A stretch of DNA of 8,940 bases from Paracoccaceae bacterium (GTDB lineage Bacteria; Pseudomonadota; Alphaproteobacteria; Rhodobacterales; Rhodobacteraceae). The position numbers were made by a program, and so were the translations under genes. This document shows positions 6,335 to 8,940 of the stretch, in pieces. Each line of letters opens with the position of its first letter. Within the stretch, counting starts at the first letter, position 1. The stretch covers positions 1 to 8,940 of the forward strand of contig PWWF01000437.1 of assembly GCA_003561595.1 (NCBI GenBank), written 5' to 3'. The notes under the pieces are model-generated. The model was not told the origin of the DNA. It did no database searches and saw nothing but the letters and a program-made list of their open reading frames with translations.

Positions 6335-6832
6335 TCAGTAGATGTAACGGATCTGATCGCTCCAGAACCGTTCCAACCGCCGATAGGCGCGGGCGATCGT
6401 GTCCAGCGTGGCGAACTCGATCACCTTGTCCTGATGCAGGGCGCGGGCCTGACGCGCGAATAGTGCAGAAACCCGGTCGCGCACGGCCTGCCCCTTGGCC
6501 GTCAGGCGCACGCGTACGGCGCGCCGGTCCATGGCGCAGCGCTGATGATGCATATAACCAAGCTCCACCAGCTTCTTGAGGTTATAGGACACGTTCGAGC
6601 CCTGATAATAGCCGCGCGATTTCAACTCACCCGCCGTCACCTCGTGATCGGCGATGTTGAACAGCAAGAGCGCCTGCACAGGCGTGATGTCGCTCGCCCC
6701 CAGACGCTCGAATTCGTCCTTCAGAACATCCAGCATCAGCCGGTGCAACCGCTCGAGCAGCGCAAGATTGTCCAGATACCGCGCCAGAAACTCGGCATCG
6801 ATCGATGCCCGGAAATCCTGCTGAACGCTCAC
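6335..6832 (-). CDS. MarR-family winged-helix regulator (LdtR-like)
   Basis: The 165-residue product has the MarR layout. An N-terminal dimerisation helix carries ARYLDNLALLERLHRLML. A winged helix follows at roughly 48-112, with TPVQALLLFNI, the recognition region SRGYYQGSNVSYNLKKLVE and the wing DRRAVRVRLTAKG. C-terminal dimer helices close the protein. The GYYQGSNVSYNLKKLVELGYMHHQ type matches what I recall of the alphaproteobacterial LdtR-like group, reported to control cell-wall L,D-transpeptidase genes in Liberibacter; that subgroup assignment is from memory. The start is a GTG at 6832-6830, with GAGGGAG 6 bases upstream. The frame extends to 6982, but that part overlaps sdhE in another frame. 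It is the last gene of a leftward XRE-sdhE-marR run, 59 bases after sdhE, with a strong hairpin covering its ribosome-binding site. Targets are unknown. Confidence 0.9.
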   Translation of the reverse strand: MSVQQDFRASIDAEFLARYLDNLALLERLHRLMLDVLKDEFERLGASDITPVQALLLFNIADHEVTAGELKSRGYYQGSNVSYNLKKLVELGYMHHQRCAMDRRAVRVRLTAKGQAVRDRVSALFARQARALHQDKVIEFATLDTIARAYRRLERFWSDQIRYIY

Positions 6833-6839
6833 GACATGC

Positions 6840-6880
6840 TCCCTCGCAGCCAGTTGGACCCCCAATCTGGCAGCGAGGGA
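6840..6880 (-). promoter_or_regulatory. Long hairpin sequestering the marR ribosome-binding site
   Basis: Positions 6840-6847 (TCCCTCGC) pair with 6873-6880, 6849-6853 with 6867-6871, and 6854-6857 with 6862-6865. This leaves one A/A mismatch, one single-base bulge and a four-base loop, so 17 pairs form in 41 bases. In the leftward transcript the 3' arm contains the GAGGGA that serves as the marR Shine-Dalgarno, ending 8 bases before the GTG. No T-run follows, so it is not an ordinary terminator. It could be an RNA switch for MarR synthesis, a processing or stability stem, or a DNA dyad bound by a regulator. Confidence 0.7.
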
Positions 6881-6891
6881 CGAAGATTGCG

Positions 6892-7161
6892 TTAACGCGC
6901 TCGCGCAACCCCGGCAGCGGCGGAAATGCGCTGCACAAGCGGTGCCAGCGACTCTGGACAGGGGCGCGCGCCTGTGACCCACAGATACAGGTCCTGGTCA
7001 TTTTCTTCCAGCAAGCGCTCATAGGCGTCCAGTTCGGGGGCCGAGAATGCGCCCAGTTCCGTATCGGCATACGGCCCGAGGATCAGGTCCATTTCCTTCA
7101 TCCCGCGCCGCCAGGACCGCATGCGCAGCTTTTTCAGGCGCGCTGCCTGCGTCTCTGCCAT
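6892..7161 (-). CDS. sdhE: FAD assembly factor SdhE (succinate dehydrogenase assembly factor 2)
   Basis: SdhE (YgfY/Sdh5 family) promotes covalent attachment of FAD to the flavoprotein subunit of succinate dehydrogenase in the cytoplasm. The 89-residue product is of family length and contains the diagnostic RGxxE motif (Arg19, Gly20, Glu23 in RRGMKEMDLILG), preceded by LKKLRMRSW and followed by DAYERLLEENDQDLYLWVTG. I choose ATG 7161-7159. A GTG two codons earlier (7167-7165) overlaps the stop of the preceding XRE gene in a GTGA arrangement and is the main alternative, with GAGG spaced 4 bases from the GTG or 10 from the ATG. Either way the two genes are essentially contiguous and probably translationally coupled. 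The sdh genes themselves are not in this window. Confidence 0.92.
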   Translation of the reverse strand: MAETQAARLKKLRMRSWRRGMKEMDLILGPYADTELGAFSAPELDAYERLLEENDQDLYLWVTGARPCPESLAPLVQRISAAAGVARAR

Positions 7162-7163
7162 GC

Positions 7164-7565
7164 TCACAGCGCCTCGCGCAGGATGACGCGCAGGCGTTTT
7201 TCGGCCTTGCCCATACGCGTTGCGAGCTGCGTCATCTGCGTGCGCATCTGTTGCAGGTCGCGCAGGATATCCTGCGCCCCGGCGGCGATTTCCTCAGAGG
7301 TCGCAGGCTCTGACACGCCCTCGCCTTCGCCCGTCAGAAGCCAGCGGATCGAGACATTGAGCAACCCCGCCACCATCTGCAGCTTGTTCGCGCGCGGCTC
7401 GGAAGTGTCATTCTCCCATCCCTGAATGGTCTTGAGCTTGACCCCGAGCTTGCGCGCCAGTTCCGCCTGGCTCAGCCCCTGCGCGTCGCGCGCAGCGGTC
7501 AGACGGTCGCCGAAGGTCGCGTTGTCGCCGGAATACCAGTCGGTATTGTCATCATTTTCCGTCAT
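7164..7565 (-). CDS. XRE-family helix-turn-helix protein with C-terminal coiled coil
   Basis: The 133-residue product has a Cro/C1-type helix-turn-helix at about 18-75, with FGDRLTAARDAQGLSQAELA, LGVKLKTIQGWENDTSEPR and LLNVSIRWLLTGEG. After an acidic linker comes a heptad-like helical segment (about 95-130, LRDLQQMRTQMTQLATRMGK) that probably dimerises. It is likely a DNA-binding regulator, possibly of its own operon or of the divergent aminotransferase gene, but no target is visible. The start is ATG 7565-7563, with AGGGA 6 bases upstream; the frame runs back to 7625 through the promoter. It leads the leftward run and its stop overlaps the possible GTG start of sdhE. I do not recognise a named member. 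Confidence 0.88.
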   Translation of the reverse strand: MTENDDNTDWYSGDNATFGDRLTAARDAQGLSQAELARKLGVKLKTIQGWENDTSEPRANKLQMVAGLLNVSIRWLLTGEGEGVSEPATSEEIAAGAQDILRDLQQMRTQMTQLATRMGKAEKRLRVILREAL

Positions 7566-7593
7566 CGCATTTCCCTGTGGGTCCTGATTTGGG

Positions 7594-7612
7594 TTGAACG
7601 GGGTATGGGGGC

Positions 7613-7622
<10 letters not shown>
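7594..7622 (+). promoter_or_regulatory. Candidate promoter of the aminotransferase gene
   Basis: TTGAAC (7594-7599) and TAAGAA (7617-7622) are spaced by 17 bases, giving a start near 7629 and a leader of about 28 bases containing GGAG (7645-7648), 8 bases before the ATG. The -10 overlaps the -10 of the opposing promoter. It is a pattern match only. Confidence 0.42.
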
Positions 7623-8859
<1,237 letters not shown>

Positions 8860-8910
8860 GGCGCTTGCGTCGTATTTGGGCGGTGTCAGCAAATCGTGTT
8901 GGTTCGCACT

Positions 8911-8938
8911 TTGTTCTTACGCGTCAGTGAGGTATGCT
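8911..8938 (+). promoter_or_regulatory. Possible promoter of a gene beyond the right edge
   Basis: In the 81-base non-coding tail, TTGTTC (8911-8916) and TATGCT (8933-8938) are spaced by 16 bases. No intrinsic terminator is evident between the aminotransferase stop and this site. The call rests on a short pattern at the window edge, so it is weak. Confidence 0.3.
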
Positions 8939-8940
8939 GA

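Overview
The window reads as chromosomal DNA of a GC-rich alphaproteobacterium, most likely of the Rhodobacteraceae type. The evidence is strong C/G bias at third codon positions, a membrane cytochrome-c urate oxidase, a class Ib aspartate aminotransferase, an SdhE gene, and an LdtR-like MarR regulator. The lineage is inferred from protein character and composition, not from a marker gene.

Left part (1-4592), purine and ureide catabolism. A leftward allantoinase gene (puuE) is cut by the window edge. It is divergent from uraH (5-hydroxyisourate hydrolase). A leftward LysR-type regulator gene lies convergent to uraH and overlaps its 3' end. Divergent from that regulator are puuD (membrane urate oxidase with a C-terminal cytochrome c domain) and then allE ((S)-ureidoglycine aminohydrolase, a manganese bicupin). 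Together they cover urate to 5-hydroxyisourate (PuuD), on to OHCU (UraH), allantoin to allantoate (PuuE), and ureidoglycine to ureidoglycolate (AllE). OHCU decarboxylase and allantoate amidohydrolase are not in the window. The lysR/puuD gap carries a TGAC-N8-GTCA dyad that is a plausible operator.

Middle (4593-6334). A secreted di-heme cytochrome c peroxidase/MauG-type protein is bracketed by two related, GC-rich, hairpin-forming repeats in inverted orientation (about 4600-4677 and 6217-6286). This is the most unusual architecture in the window. It could be two copies of a dispersed intergenic element used as terminators, or the ends of an inserted cassette. The peroxidase beside a urate oxidase that passes electrons to cytochrome c suggests, but does not show, a functional link.

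Right part (6335-8940), housekeeping. A leftward three-gene operon encodes an XRE-type helix-turn-helix protein, the succinate dehydrogenase flavinylation factor SdhE and a MarR-family regulator. A strong hairpin in front of the marR gene buries its Shine-Dalgarno sequence. Divergent from this operon, from overlapping promoters, is a class Ib aspartate aminotransferase gene. The last 81 bases are non-coding and end in a possible promoter for a gene beyond the edge.

No tRNA, rRNA, CRISPR array, transposase or phage gene was seen.
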